Shown here: one piece after another, positions 1-10,040 of the stretch
Layout: each line of letters starts with the position of its first letter
How positions within the stretch are numbered: the stretch's first letter is position 1
Source: Subtercola lobariae
GTDB lineage: Bacteria; Actinomycetota; Actinomycetes; Actinomycetales; Microbacteriaceae
Assembly (NCBI RefSeq): GCF_014640255.1
Contig: NZ_BMGP01000003.1
Coordinates: forward strand, 496,001 to 560,000
DNA: 64,000 nucleotides
Direction of reading: 5' to 3'
Program-made: the position numbers and the translations under genes
Notes under the pieces: model-generated
What the model was told of the DNA's origin: nothing
The model's input: only the letters and a program-made list of their open reading frames with translations
The model's database searches: none

Positions 1-903
1 GTCGCTGAGCCCCGACTCGGGGATCTCTTCGACGTCGAGGAACGAGTTGTACTGGTCGCCGAGGTCACCGGGCGCGTGGCTCACGGCGAGCTTCTGCGTG
101 AGCCCTGCGCCGAGCGAGTCGGTGCGAGAGACGATCACGCCGTTCTCGATTCCCAGCTCGAGAAACGCGTAGCGCACCGCGTTGATCTTGGCGATGAAGT
201 CTTCGTGGGGAACAGTGACTTTGCCGTCTTGGTGGCCACACTGCTTCTCGTCAGAAACCTGGTTCTCGATCTGGAGGGCACAGGCGCCCGCCTCGATCAT
301 CTTCTTGGCCAGCAGGTATGTGGCCTCCGGGTTGCCGAAGCCGGCGTCGATGTCGGCGATGATCGGCACGACGTGAGTCTCGTAGTTGTCGATCTGCGCT
401 TGGATGAGCTCGATCGAGGTCTCGTCGCCGGCGGCACGCGCGGCATCCAGCTGTGTGAACAGCAGGTCGAGCTCACGGGCGTCGGCCTGGCGGAGGAACG
501 TGTAGAGCTCCTCGATGAGAGCTGGCACGGCCGTCTTCTCGTGCATGGACTGGTCGGGCAGCGGTCCGAATTCCGAACGCAGCGCGGCGACCATCCAGCC
601 CGAGAGGTACAGGTAGCGCTTGTTGGTGGTCTTCAGGTGCTTCTTGATGGAGATGAGCTTCTGCTGGCCGATGAAGCCATGCCAGACGCCGAGCGACTGG
701 GTGTAGACGGAGGAATCGGCGTCGTATTCGCCCATGTCTTTGCGCATGATGTCTGCGGTGTACTGGGCGATCTGAAGGCCTGTGCGAAAGCGGTTCTGGG
801 CGCGCATGCGGGCGACCGACTCAGGGTTGATTGCATCCCAGCTGCTGCCGGCTTCCTGCTTCAGCGCTTCGACCTGGTCGATGTCATCTTGGTAAGCGGT
901 CAT
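1..903 (-). CDS. aceA: Isocitrate lyase, 3' end cut by window edge
   Basis: Cleaves isocitrate to glyoxylate and succinate, the first step of the glyoxylate shunt, in the cytoplasm. The visible 301 residues start at ATG 903, with GGAAG a few bases upstream, and run off the left edge. Catalytic motif KQCGH lies near residue 222 (canonical KKCGH), with a substrate-binding IADIDAGFGN segment before it. The extra segment at about residues 140-180 fits the longer isocitrate lyase class of roughly 530 residues, but the C-terminus is not visible. It is a single gene with a 155-base gap upstream. The family call is secure; the exact subclass is inferred. Confidence 0.93.
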   Translation of the reverse strand, partial: MTAYQDDIDQVEALKQEAGSSWDAINPESVARMRAQNRFRTGLQIAQYTADIMRKDMGEYDADSSVYTQSLGVWHGFIGQQKLISIKKHLKTTNKRYLYLSGWMVAALRSEFGPLPDQSMHEKTAVPALIEELYTFLRQADARELDLLFTQLDAARAAGDETSIELIQAQIDNYETHVVPIIADIDAGFGNPEATYLLAKKMIEAGACALQIENQVSDEKQCGHQDGKVTVPHEDFIAKINAVRYAFLELGIENGVIVSRTDSLGAGLTQKLAVSHAPGDLGDQYNSFLDVEEIPESGLSD

Positions 904-1058
904 GTTCTTCCTTCGTTATGAGTGCTCGTGCAGTGCACGTAAGACCACTCTGGGTGAAGAACACCGACTCATCACGCGAGGTCAGAACAGAACTTTCGCG
1001 ATTTTTCTACGGCGCAGAAGAAGTGCTGTCGCCTTGGCTCAACGACCAACGCACCCGG

Positions 1059-2135
1059 TCAGACGTTGAAGCGGAACTCGACGACGTCGCCGTCGTGCAT
1101 GACGTACTCCTTGCCCTCGATGCGGGCCTTGCCGCGGGAGCGGGCCTCGGCGAGGGAGCCGGCCGCGATGAGGTCGTCGAAGGAGACGATCTCTGCCTTG
1201 ATGAAGCCCTTTTGGAAGTCGGTGTGAATGACGCCGGCCGCCTGCGGGGCCGTCCAGCCCTTGCCGATGGTCCAGGCGCGCGACTCTTTCGGGCCTGCGG
1301 TGAGGTAGGTCTGCAGGCCCAGGGTGTCGAATCCGATTCGGGCGAGCTGGTCGAGCCCGCTTTCGTCTTGGCCCGTGGAGGCCAAGAGTTCTGCGGCGTC
1401 TTCTGCGTCGAGGTCGATCAGCTCTGACTCGAGTTTTGCGTCGAGAAAGATGGCGGGCGCGGGGGCGACCAGGGCTGAGAGTGAGGCGAGAGCATCCGGG
1501 TCGCCCAGCACGGCCTCGTCGACGTTGAAGACGTAGATGAACGGCTTCGCGGTGAGCAGACCGAGTTCACGAATGGGTTCGAGGTCGAGTTTGCTGTCAG
1601 ATGAGAGCGGCTTGCCGGCGTCGAGAATGGCCTGGGCGGCTCGTGCGGTTTCGAGAACGATGGGCTCGACGCGCTTCGTCTTGACTTCTTTTTCGTAGCG
1701 CGCCACGGCCTTTTCGAGGGTCTGCAGGTCGGCCAGAATCAGTTCGGTGTTAATGGTCTCGAGGTCTGACGCAGCGTCGACCTTGCCGTCGACGTGCACC
1801 ACGTCAGGGTCGGCGAACCCGCGCACGACCTGCGCAATTGCATCGGCCTCACGGATGTTCGCGAGAAACTTGTTGCCGAACCCCTCCCCCTCGCTCGCAC
1901 CCTTGACGATGCCCGCGATGTCGACGAACGACACGGGAGCCGCGAGAATGCGTTCGCTCGAGTACAGCTCGGCGAGCTTCTCGAGCCGCGCGTCGGGCAG
2001 GCTCACCACGCCCACGTTCGGCTCGATGGTGGCGAACGGGTAGTTCGCTGCCAGAACCTGGTTCTTGGTGAGCGCGTTGAACAGGGTGGACTTGCCCACA
2101 TTGGGCAGCCCGACGATTGCAATAGTTAGAGCCAC
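1059..2135 (-). CDS. ychF: Redox-regulated ATPase YchF (Obg-like)
   Basis: P-loop NTPase of the TRAFAC/OBG group that binds ribosomes and prefers ATP to GTP. The P-loop GLPNVGKST is at residues 9-17, the G3 motif DIAG at 72-75, and the usual NKxD is replaced by NVDE at 204-207, the hallmark of the ATP-preferring YchF subfamily. A TGS domain fills residues about 275-357 and ends in VVEFRFNV. Its 358 residues match the family. The GTG start has no Shine-Dalgarno; a TACGAT box sits 8 bases upstream, so the mRNA may be leaderless. Confidence 0.95.
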   Translation of the reverse strand: MALTIAIVGLPNVGKSTLFNALTKNQVLAANYPFATIEPNVGVVSLPDARLEKLAELYSSERILAAPVSFVDIAGIVKGASEGEGFGNKFLANIREADAIAQVVRGFADPDVVHVDGKVDAASDLETINTELILADLQTLEKAVARYEKEVKTKRVEPIVLETARAAQAILDAGKPLSSDSKLDLEPIRELGLLTAKPFIYVFNVDEAVLGDPDALASLSALVAPAPAIFLDAKLESELIDLDAEDAAELLASTGQDESGLDQLARIGFDTLGLQTYLTAGPKESRAWTIGKGWTAPQAAGVIHTDFQKGFIKAEIVSFDDLIAAGSLAEARSRGKARIEGKEYVMHDGDVVEFRFNV

Positions 2136-2285
2136 GAGGGTCTATCGTACTTCGCTGACACGGGCATCCGGATGCCCGCTGCCACACGTGAGCCCACTAC
2201 GCCGTTGTGAGGCCGTTCTACCGGTCTCAATTGGGCGCAACGGCCTCAGTGATCGGACGCAAAAGCCGTGCCAGGGGCCGCGGAG
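2136..2285. other. Intergenic region with palindromes
   Basis: This 150-base gap between ychF and mmsA holds no gene. It contains the perfect palindrome CGGGCATCCGGATGCCCG (2161-2178). It also has a 10-base inverted repeat, TGAGGCCGTT (2208-2217) against AACGGCCTCA (2239-2248). A third feature is a segment resembling one at 5486-5528 (see the repeat entries). No T-run follows either dyad, so a terminator role is not clear. Confidence 0.6.
2188..2230. repeat. Intergenic repeat copy 1 (GTGAGCCCAnTACGCCGT)
   Basis: About 43 bases that resemble 5486-5528. Both copies open with GTGAGCCCA, one variable base and TACGCCGT, and both close with CTCAA after a looser middle. Both are noncoding. It may be a small dispersed repeat; two copies are too few to be sure. 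Confidence 0.4.
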
Positions 2286-3788
2286 CTAGTTCTGCGGGAA
2301 GCCCAGGTTGATGCCGCCGTGCGACGGGTCGAGCCAGCGCGACGTGATGGCCTTCTGACGGGTGAAGAAGTGGAAGCCGTCGGCGCCGTAGGCCTTCGTG
2401 TCGCCGAAGATGGAGTCTTTGAATCCGCCGAAGGAGTAGTAGGCCACGGGAACCGGAATCGGCACGTTGATGCCGATCATGCCCACCTCGGCTTCGTTCT
2501 GAAAGCGGCGGGCCGCTCCCCCGTCATTGGTGAAGATGGCCGTTCCGTTGCCGTACCGTGAGGCGTTGATGAGCGCCAGGCCATCGTCGTAGGAGGCGAC
2601 GCGCACGATCGACAGTACCGGGCCGAAGATCTCGTCGGTGTAGACCCGCGACGAGGTCGTGACGTTGTCGATGAGGGTGGGGCCGAGCCAGAAGCCGTTC
2701 GCGTCGCCGTCGACCTCGATGCCGCGGCCGTCGATGACGAGCGAGGCACCGTCTTCGAGCGCGATGTCGAGGTACGACGACACCTTGTCGCGGTGCGCCT
2801 CGGTGACGAGCGGGCCCATGTCGCAAGCGCGACGCCCGTCGCCGACCACGAGGCCGGCCACGCGCGACTGGATCTTCGCGATGAGCTCGTCGGCGACGGG
2901 CTCGACCGCGACGACCACCGAGATAGCCATGCAGCGCTCGCCTGCCGAACCGAAACCGGCGTTGACGGCTGCGTCGGCCGCGAGGTCGAGATCGGCGTCG
3001 GGCAGCACGAGCATGTGGTTCTTGGCTCCGCCGAGGGCTTGCACCCGCTTGCCGTGCTGGGTTGCCGTCTCGTAGACGTAGTGGGCGATGGGGGTCGAGC
3101 CTACGAACGAGATGGATTTGACGTCGGGGCTGGTGAGCAGGCCATCCACTGCCTCCTTGTCACCGTGCAGAACGTTCAGCACGCCGTCGGGCAGCCCGGC
3201 CTCCTGGAAGAGAGCGGCAAGCCAATTCGCCGAAGACGGGTCTTTTTCGCTGGGCTTCAGCACGACTGTGTTGCCCGCCGCAATGGCGATGGGAAAGAAC
3301 CACAGCGGAACCATCGCCGGAAAGTTGAAGGGACTGATAACGCCGACCACGCCGAGGGGCTGGCGAGTCGAATAGACATCGACGCCGGTCGACACATTCT
3401 CTGAATACTCGCCTTTGATGAGGTGCGGAAAACCGGTGGCGAACTCCACTACTTCGAGCCCGCGGGTGATCTCGCCGGCCGCGTCTGAGAGCACCTTGCC
3501 ATGCTCGCTCGTCAGAATCTCGGCGAGTTCGTCTCGGCGGCTCGACAACAACTCGCGAAACCGAAACAGAATCTGCTGCTTACGCGCCAGCGAGGTGTCG
3601 CGCCACGCGGGGAACGCGGCCTTCGCGGCATCGATGGCCGCCTCGATCTCGGCGGCATTGGCGAGTGCCACGCTTTTGGTCTGCACGCCGAGCGCGGGGT
3701 CGTAGACCGGCGCCGTTCGCCCGCTCGCACTCACGTATTCGGTGCCGTTGATGAAGTGGTTGACGACGGGCAGTGCCGAATCTGACAT
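2286..3788 (-). CDS. mmsA: CoA-acylating methylmalonate-semialdehyde dehydrogenase
   Basis: Oxidises (methyl)malonate semialdehyde with NAD and CoA to propionyl- or acetyl-CoA, in valine, beta-alanine or inositol catabolism. The 500-residue aldehyde-dehydrogenase fold shows the ISPFNFP motif (151-157), the FVGSTPIA cofactor motif near 228 and the catalytic cysteine C286 in GSAGERCMA. The SPFNFPAMVPLWFFPIA and KDSIFGD signatures point to the MmsA/IolA branch. ATG 3788 has AGGA upstream. No valine or inositol catabolic partner is adjacent, so the physiological substrate is not settled. Confidence 0.9.
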   Translation of the reverse strand: MSDSALPVVNHFINGTEYVSASGRTAPVYDPALGVQTKSVALANAAEIEAAIDAAKAAFPAWRDTSLARKQQILFRFRELLSSRRDELAEILTSEHGKVLSDAAGEITRGLEVVEFATGFPHLIKGEYSENVSTGVDVYSTRQPLGVVGVISPFNFPAMVPLWFFPIAIAAGNTVVLKPSEKDPSSANWLAALFQEAGLPDGVLNVLHGDKEAVDGLLTSPDVKSISFVGSTPIAHYVYETATQHGKRVQALGGAKNHMLVLPDADLDLAADAAVNAGFGSAGERCMAISVVVAVEPVADELIAKIQSRVAGLVVGDGRRACDMGPLVTEAHRDKVSSYLDIALEDGASLVIDGRGIEVDGDANGFWLGPTLIDNVTTSSRVYTDEIFGPVLSIVRVASYDDGLALINASRYGNGTAIFTNDGGAARRFQNEAEVGMIGINVPIPVPVAYYSFGGFKDSIFGDTKAYGADGFHFFTRQKAITSRWLDPSHGGINLGFPQN

Positions 3789-3899
3789 TGAATCCTGTTT
3801 CTTCGTTGTGAGGTGTTCTCGAACACCCTAATACGCATTCGTGGCGGCGGGCCGACCAGCCTCCGAGCCAGTGTCGGATGCTGCTGAGACACTGTTTTC

Positions 3900-5471
3900 A
3901 TGCAGACACTCGTACCGCTACTGATCACCCTCATTGTTGGGGGCGCCGCCGGTTTTCTCATCGGCTGGCTCATTCGTGCGCGCCGGGCCGAGACCTCGGC
4001 GGGAGGCAATGCGGCCAGCGCCGCAACCGCCGAGAGCGTCGCCGAGCTCGTAGAACTGCAGAATCTGCGCACCACCGCCGAGGTGACGGCGGCCGGCCTG
4101 CGTGAGCAGCTCGCGCTCACACAAGCCCACTCGGCCGAACAAGCTGCCGAAGCTCGCTCTCGAGTCACAGAACTCCGCGAGCAGACGGATGCTCAGCTCG
4201 CCGACTCGCGCAGCAGAGTGCTCGAAGCCAGAGCGCAGACCGATGCCCAACTTCAGCAAGAGCGTGAGCACTTCGCCGAACGCCTTGCCGAGCAAGAGAC
4301 GCTTTTTCGCGAGCAGATCGCCACGAAAGACGTGCAGTATCGCGCCCAGATCGCCCAGCAAGAAGAGCGGCTCGTCGAGTTTCAACAGCGCCTGGCCGAG
4401 GTTCAACAGGCAGAGGCCGAGCGGGTGAAATCAGACGGCAAGGTGCTGGTTGCGCTCAGCCCCGTGCAAGAGAGCCTGCGGCTGGTTCAGGCGAAGGTCA
4501 CCGAACTCGAAGAGCAGCGCCGGCAGCAGCACGGCGAACTCAGCCAGCAGCTGAAGTCGGCCACCGAGTCGGAAGAGCGGCTGCGAAACACGGCAGAGTC
4601 ACTCGCTTCTGCGTTGCGCTCGAACAGCACGCGTGGGGTCTGGGGCGAGACCCAGCTGCGCAACGTGGTGGAGGCCGCTGGGTTGCTCGACCGCGTCGAC
4701 TTCGAGGTGCAGTCGACTCTCGTGAGCGACAACGGTGCGGGTCGCCCCGACATGGTGGTGCATTTGCCGGGCGGTAAGAACATCGCCGTGGATGCGAAGG
4801 TACCCTTCAACGCGTACCTCGAGGCGAGCCAGATTCCCGCCACTGCTACCGGTGCCGAAGGCGCCCGCCGCTCCGAACTGCTGAAAGCGCACGTCAAAGC
4901 GGTGCGCGATCACATCACCACGCTGGGCACGAAGGGGTACTGGGCGGGGCTGGATGCTTCGCCGGAGTTGGTGGTGGCGTTCATCCCGAGCGAATCGCTG
5001 ATTTCGACCGCGATGGAGGCTGATCCGAGCATCATGGACTTCGCGTTCAGCAAGCGGGTGGCACTCGTGTCGCCCGTGACGCTGTGGTCGCTGCTGAAGA
5101 CCGTTGCGTTCAGCTGGCAGCAAGACGTGCTGACGCACGAAGCGAAGACGCTCTTCGACCTCAGCAAAGAACTGTATTCGCGGCTCGCCGTGACGGCGTC
5201 GCACATCGAGAAGCTCGGCAGCACCATCGACCGCACGGTGAAGCATTACAACGCGTTCATTGGTTCGTTCGAGCGCAACGTCTACTCGACGGCGCGCAAG
5301 CTGAACTCGCTCGACGAGTCGATCGTGCTGAAGCCGCTCGAGCCCATCGAGGAGAAGGCGCGCGACGTCACCAGTCCCGAACTCGTGGCGCAGCTCGAGC
5401 TCGAAGACGACCTGAGTTCGGTAGATCTGTTGCACAGAGGTGACCGCTCGGCTCAGCCCCGCCTGATCTGA
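3900..5471 (+). CDS. rmuC: DNA recombination protein RmuC
   Basis: RmuC proteins limit inversions between short repeats and carry a nuclease-like core. This one has 523 residues: an N-terminal membrane helix (about 2-23), a long charged coiled coil (about 40-240, rich in EQ and RE heptads), and the RmuC core from about 245 to 450 with the conserved NSTRGVWGE and DAKVPFNAY motifs. The predicted topology is membrane-anchored with a cytoplasmic coiled coil. It stands alone on the plus strand between two minus-strand genes. The call rests on core motifs and architecture. Confidence 0.92.
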   Translation: MQTLVPLLITLIVGGAAGFLIGWLIRARRAETSAGGNAASAATAESVAELVELQNLRTTAEVTAAGLREQLALTQAHSAEQAAEARSRVTELREQTDAQLADSRSRVLEARAQTDAQLQQEREHFAERLAEQETLFREQIATKDVQYRAQIAQQEERLVEFQQRLAEVQQAEAERVKSDGKVLVALSPVQESLRLVQAKVTELEEQRRQQHGELSQQLKSATESEERLRNTAESLASALRSNSTRGVWGETQLRNVVEAAGLLDRVDFEVQSTLVSDNGAGRPDMVVHLPGGKNIAVDAKVPFNAYLEASQIPATATGAEGARRSELLKAHVKAVRDHITTLGTKGYWAGLDASPELVVAFIPSESLISTAMEADPSIMDFAFSKRVALVSPVTLWSLLKTVAFSWQQDVLTHEAKTLFDLSKELYSRLAVTASHIEKLGSTIDRTVKHYNAFIGSFERNVYSTARKLNSLDESIVLKPLEPIEEKARDVTSPELVAQLELEDDLSSVDLLHRGDRSAQPRLI

Positions 5472-5615
5472 GCCGCACATGCTTTGTGAGCCCATTACGC
5501 CGTATCGAGCCGGGTGTAGTGGGCTCAAAAGGAGTAAAGGGCTCACGACGCAAGAATCGCCGCGTCAGACGATCTATTGCGGCGGGCGAACTGTCACGGC
5601 GGGCGAGTCGAGGCC
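5472..5615. other. Intergenic gap between convergent rmuC and glpX
   Basis: 144 bases without a gene. It holds the inverted repeat TGAGCCCA (5487-5494) and TGGGCTCA (5520-5527), with a third GGGCTCAC nearby. The spacer is 25 bases. The pair could form a bidirectional transcript end, but there is no clean T-run. Confidence 0.45.
5486..5528. repeat. Intergenic repeat copy 2 (GTGAGCCCAnTACGCCGT)
   Basis: Counterpart of 2188-2230. It shares GTGAGCCCA, TACGCCGT and a terminal CTCAA at the same spacing. In this copy the ends form an 8-base inverted repeat. Confidence 0.4.
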
Positions 5616-6599
5616 TTAGAGCCAGCGCGAAACGAGGTGGTCGGCCTCAATGCGGCGGATGGTGCCCGAGTGCGAGCGCAGGACGATCGACTCGGTGCGG
5701 ATGATCGGGCCGAGCCGCTTCACGCCGGCGACGAGTCCGCCGTCGGTCACGCCAGTTGCCACGAAGAAGGTGTTGTCGCCCGATACGAGATCGTTCGCCT
5801 CGTAGAGCTTGTCGATGTCGAGACCGGCGTCGATACCCTTCTGGCGCTCATCGTCGTCTTTCGGGGCGAGCCTGGTCTGAATGAATCCGCCGAGCGCCTT
5901 GATGGCACAAGCCGTGGCCACGCCCTCTGGGCTGCCGCCGATGCCGACGCACATGTCGATGCGGGTGCCGTAGCGCGCCGCGTTGATGCCGCCGGCAACG
6001 TCACCGTCGAGCATGAGTCTCGTGCCCGCACCTGTTGCGCGGATGTCTTCGATGAGCTGCTGGTGCCGCGGCCGGTCGAGCACTGCCACGCGAATGTCGC
6101 CGACAGCCTTGCCCTTGGCCTTTGCGAACGCGCGGATGTTGTCGCCGATGGGCCGATCGATGTCGATCACTCCGAAACCGTCGCCGTCGGTCACGATCTT
6201 GTTCATGTAGAACACCGACGACGCATCGAGCATTGTGCCGCGGTCGGAGGCGGCCAGCATCGAGATGGCGTTCTGACGACCCGCAGCCGTGAGCGACGTG
6301 CCGTCGATCGGGTCGACCGCGATGTCGCACGACGGGCCGCGGCCGGTGCCGACGTGCTCGCCGTTGAAGAGCATCGGGGCCTTGTCTTTCTCGCCCTCAC
6401 CGATCACGATCACGCCGTCGAAGTCGACCGTGCCGAGGAACGCGCGCATAGCGTCGACAGCCGCGCCATCGGCGGCGTTCTTGTCGCCCTTGCCGATGAA
6501 CGGCTGCGCACGAATGGCAGCTGCCTCTGTCGCTCGAACCAACTCGAGGGCCAGGTTGCGGTCGGGGTGCTCGTAGAGGGGTGTGCTGTCAGCGGTCAT
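5616..6599 (-). CDS. glpX: Fructose-1,6-bisphosphatase class II
   Basis: Hydrolyses fructose-1,6-bisphosphate to fructose-6-phosphate, the committed gluconeogenic step, and is metal-dependent. At 327 residues it has the class II length. It shows GEGEKDKAPML (67-77) and the metal/phosphate motif DPIDGTS (96-102), followed by conserved GGSPEGV and LGPIIRTES segments. ATG 6599 is preceded by GGGAG. It lies divergent from the aldolase gene at 6722, so two gluconeogenic enzymes share one 122-base promoter region. In most Actinobacteria GlpX is the main FBPase; this is family knowledge and was not tested here. Confidence 0.95.
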   Translation of the reverse strand: MTADSTPLYEHPDRNLALELVRATEAAAIRAQPFIGKGDKNAADGAAVDAMRAFLGTVDFDGVIVIGEGEKDKAPMLFNGEHVGTGRGPSCDIAVDPIDGTSLTAAGRQNAISMLAASDRGTMLDASSVFYMNKIVTDGDGFGVIDIDRPIGDNIRAFAKAKGKAVGDIRVAVLDRPRHQQLIEDIRATGAGTRLMLDGDVAGGINAARYGTRIDMCVGIGGSPEGVATACAIKALGGFIQTRLAPKDDDERQKGIDAGLDIDKLYEANDLVSGDNTFFVATGVTDGGLVAGVKRLGPIIRTESIVLRSHSGTIRRIEADHLVSRWL

Positions 6600-6605
6600 G
6601 GCTCC

Positions 6606-6649
6606 CAGCGTAGCGCTCAGGCCACCTCAGCGTAGCGCTCGGGCCACCT
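6606..6649. repeat. Two 22-base tandem units between glpX and fba
   Basis: Units 6606-6627 and 6628-6649 differ at one base. Each contains GTAGCGCTC. They lie just upstream of glpX in the divergent glpX/fba promoter region, so they could carry repeated regulator sites or be a simple duplication. Confidence 0.6.
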
Positions 6650-6721
6650 TGCGCGCTTTCGCTAGACTCGGTTCTGTACGCAGGCCGGCGCGCCGCCATC
6701 GCGCCCACCAAAGGAGATGAC

Positions 6722-7774
<1,053 letters not shown>

Positions 7775-7807
7775 CGCCGTCAGCGAACCAAGACGTGACC
7801 CGCACTG

Positions 7808-8431
7808 ATGAGTGACGACCGGCCGAAGCCGAAATACGGCGAACTCGCCCCGGAGGGCTGGACGTGGACGCCTCCTGCTCCCCCGGCGGAGTCGGACGTG
7901 CCTGTCCCGTCGGGCTCGCAGCAAGATCCGGGCGCGGAGGCTCCCCGAGACGACACCCGTTCGGCAGCACCCTACTCCGCACCGCTCACGCCTTACCCCC
8001 GCACGACCGGGTCGTCGATTTCGGCGAACAGCGGCGACAACCCCGCTCGGAAGCCTGTCAACACGATCGATGTTGTGGCGACTGGGCTACTGCTTCTGGT
8101 GGGCGTGCTGCTGTCGGCGAGCACGATTCCGGCGCTATTTAACCTCAACCCTGTGCTGACGCAGGCCGCGGCCATGCAGGGTTACGGGTCGTTCGCGCCA
8201 TCGGAAGCCGCTCATACCGCGGGCACGATTGCGGGTGTCGTCACGATCATCCTGCAGCTGCTTGCCATTGTTGTGGGCGTACGACGGCTGCAACGCCGCA
8301 AACTCGCCTTCGTCTGGGTGCTGCTTTTCGGCATCGTCACGTTCGCGGTGTGGATCGCGGCCATCACGTACGCGTTCTTCAACGACCCGGCGTTCGTGCA
8401 GCAGATCATGTCGACGACGAAGGCCGGCTGA
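7808..8431 (+). CDS. DUF6264-like membrane protein
   Basis: Function unknown. 207 residues: a proline-rich, polar N-terminus (1-80) that opens with RPKPKYGELAPEG, then three hydrophobic segments (about 83-108, 136-160 and 166-192). The N-terminal RPxPxYGE motif resembles the DUF6264 family common in Microbacteriaceae, but I assign this from memory of the motif only. It lies 33 bases after fbaA on the same strand and may be cotranscribed. Confidence 0.6.
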   Translation: MSDDRPKPKYGELAPEGWTWTPPAPPAESDVPVPSGSQQDPGAEAPRDDTRSAAPYSAPLTPYPRTTGSSISANSGDNPARKPVNTIDVVATGLLLLVGVLLSASTIPALFNLNPVLTQAAAMQGYGSFAPSEAAHTAGTIAGVVTIILQLLAIVVGVRRLQRRKLAFVWVLLFGIVTFAVWIAAITYAFFNDPAFVQQIMSTTKAG

Positions 8432-8462
8432 CTGCGAGCTCACTCGGTCTGACCGCAAACCC

Positions 8463-10040
8463 TCAGGCACCCCGAAGCATTCTGAGCTGCATGAGCAATT
8501 CGGGCGAACGCCGGTCATAGAGCGCCCCGCCGCGCCGAATTCCGAGCACAGCGAAGAAGGCACCAAGCACCACCCCGACGACCAACCCGGCCCAGCCGAG
8601 CAGCACCGAACCGGTGAGAACTGCAGCAACGGCCAGTGCTATCTCGGGCAGTGTCAGCAGCAACAGGATGCCCCAGATCGCGAATGCACTGAGCGCAGTG
8701 GTGAACCCGGCTCCCGGTGCCGATTTGAACGGGTTATCGCCCGCACCGGGCACCGGAATCACGATGCGCGCCGACGACACCGCGGTCAGCCCGATTCCCG
8801 AGAGCATGACGCCGAGCGCCAGGCCGCCGATGGGCGGCAGGAGCGCCCATGACCCGGTGACCGCCACCGACGCGATGGTGAGCACGATCACGATCGGCAG
8901 CGCGATGACGCCGAGCGCAGCGGCTCGCCCGAGCCGATCGTCGCGCCCCCGAACGCCGTCGGCCAGATGAGTGGCGAAAGCGGTTCCGTCGTACGATACG
9001 TCGGCGTACGTGCTCAGCGCGAGCAGAAACGCGATGAGCGGCCCGGTCAGGTTCAGCAGCGCAAGCGAATGAAAAGTGCTCGAGTAGAAATACAGCAGAA
9101 CGGGTATCAACGGCACCACGATCAGCTGGCGAGCGTAACGCGGGTCACGCAGCCAGTAGGTGAGCGAGCGAGCCGCCACCGCGCCCGCCGGGCTGGCCGG
9201 CAGCACCCCGAACAAGCCGATTTTTCCCCGAGCCACCTGCTTTCTGGCGTTTGAGGGCGGCGTGACGAGCGCAATGGCGAGGCTCCGCCGCCAGATGAAC
9301 ACCAGTAGCGCGAGCGTCACCAGCGTGATGGCGAACTTCAGGGCGGCAGCCCCGACATCGCCGGTGGCGAGATCGGCCGGCACCGACCACGGCGCACCGA
9401 GCGGAGTGAAGCTCAGCGCTCGAGCCACGGCCGGCAGCGTGTCAGCCGAGCTCCGAATGCCCTGCGTCACCCCGAAAATGATCGGCCCGAGCAAGATGAG
9501 CGGAATGAAAATGAGAATGCCCGAGAGTTCGCGAAAGCGCCGCCGCGACGAAAGCGAGACACTGAGCGCTGCGATCATCCGCGACCCGACAACGCAGATG
9601 AGCACGCCGAGCGCCGCGCAGACCACCGCTGCGACTGCCGCGAACGGGTATCTGATCCAGGTGCCGAGGGTGGCGAGCGCCGCGATAGAGGTGATGATGC
9701 CGGGAATGCCCAGTACGCCCGCGAGCGTCAGCCCGAGAAGGAGCTTCGACATGGGCAACGGAAACTGAACGAGCCGCGCGGGCTCGAGGGTCTGCTCGAT
9801 TCCCGTTGCCACCAGCGGAATCAGAATCCAGCCGAGAATCAGCGCTGAGCCGGCGAGAACCACGATGGTGCTGGCGAGTTGGATGCTCGCGAAACCGAGC
9901 GCGATGAGGCCCACCACGGCGAAGACCAACACCCCCACCCCGTAGAGACCGCCGATGATCACCGCGACCAGCTGCCACGGGCTGCGTTTCAGCGAGTTCG
10001 CCAGAACCCGAAACCGCAGTCTCAGGAGTGTCGTAACCAC
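8463..10040 (-). CDS. ABC exporter permease, about 12 TM
   Basis: Multi-spanning membrane protein of 525 residues with roughly 12 hydrophobic segments spread over its length and a short charged N-terminus. It overlaps the 3' end of the ATPase gene (10022-10792) by 19 bases, so the two form one translationally coupled transporter. The architecture of one large permease and one separate ATPase fits an ABC-2 type exporter. Nothing in the sequence names the substrate. Confidence 0.75.
   Translation of the reverse strand: MVTTLLRLRFRVLANSLKRSPWQLVAVIIGGLYGVGVLVFAVVGLIALGFASIQLASTIVVLAGSALILGWILIPLVATGIEQTLEPARLVQFPLPMSKLLLGLTLAGVLGIPGIITSIAALATLGTWIRYPFAAVAAVVCAALGVLICVVGSRMIAALSVSLSSRRRFRELSGILIFIPLILLGPIIFGVTQGIRSSADTLPAVARALSFTPLGAPWSVPADLATGDVGAAALKFAITLVTLALLVFIWRRSLAIALVTPPSNARKQVARGKIGLFGVLPASPAGAVAARSLTYWLRDPRYARQLIVVPLIPVLLYFYSSTFHSLALLNLTGPLIAFLLALSTYADVSYDGTAFATHLADGVRGRDDRLGRAAALGVIALPIVIVLTIASVAVTGSWALLPPIGGLALGVMLSGIGLTAVSSARIVIPVPGAGDNPFKSAPGAGFTTALSAFAIWGILLLLTLPEIALAVAAVLTGSVLLGWAGLVVGVVLGAFFAVLGIRRGGALYDRRSPELLMQLRMLRGA

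Noticed and set aside
5577-6635. 352-residue plus-strand frame opposite glpX
   Set aside because: It is the antisense shadow of a clear class II FBPase; composition is Arg/Asp/Val-biased as expected for high-GC antisense frames.
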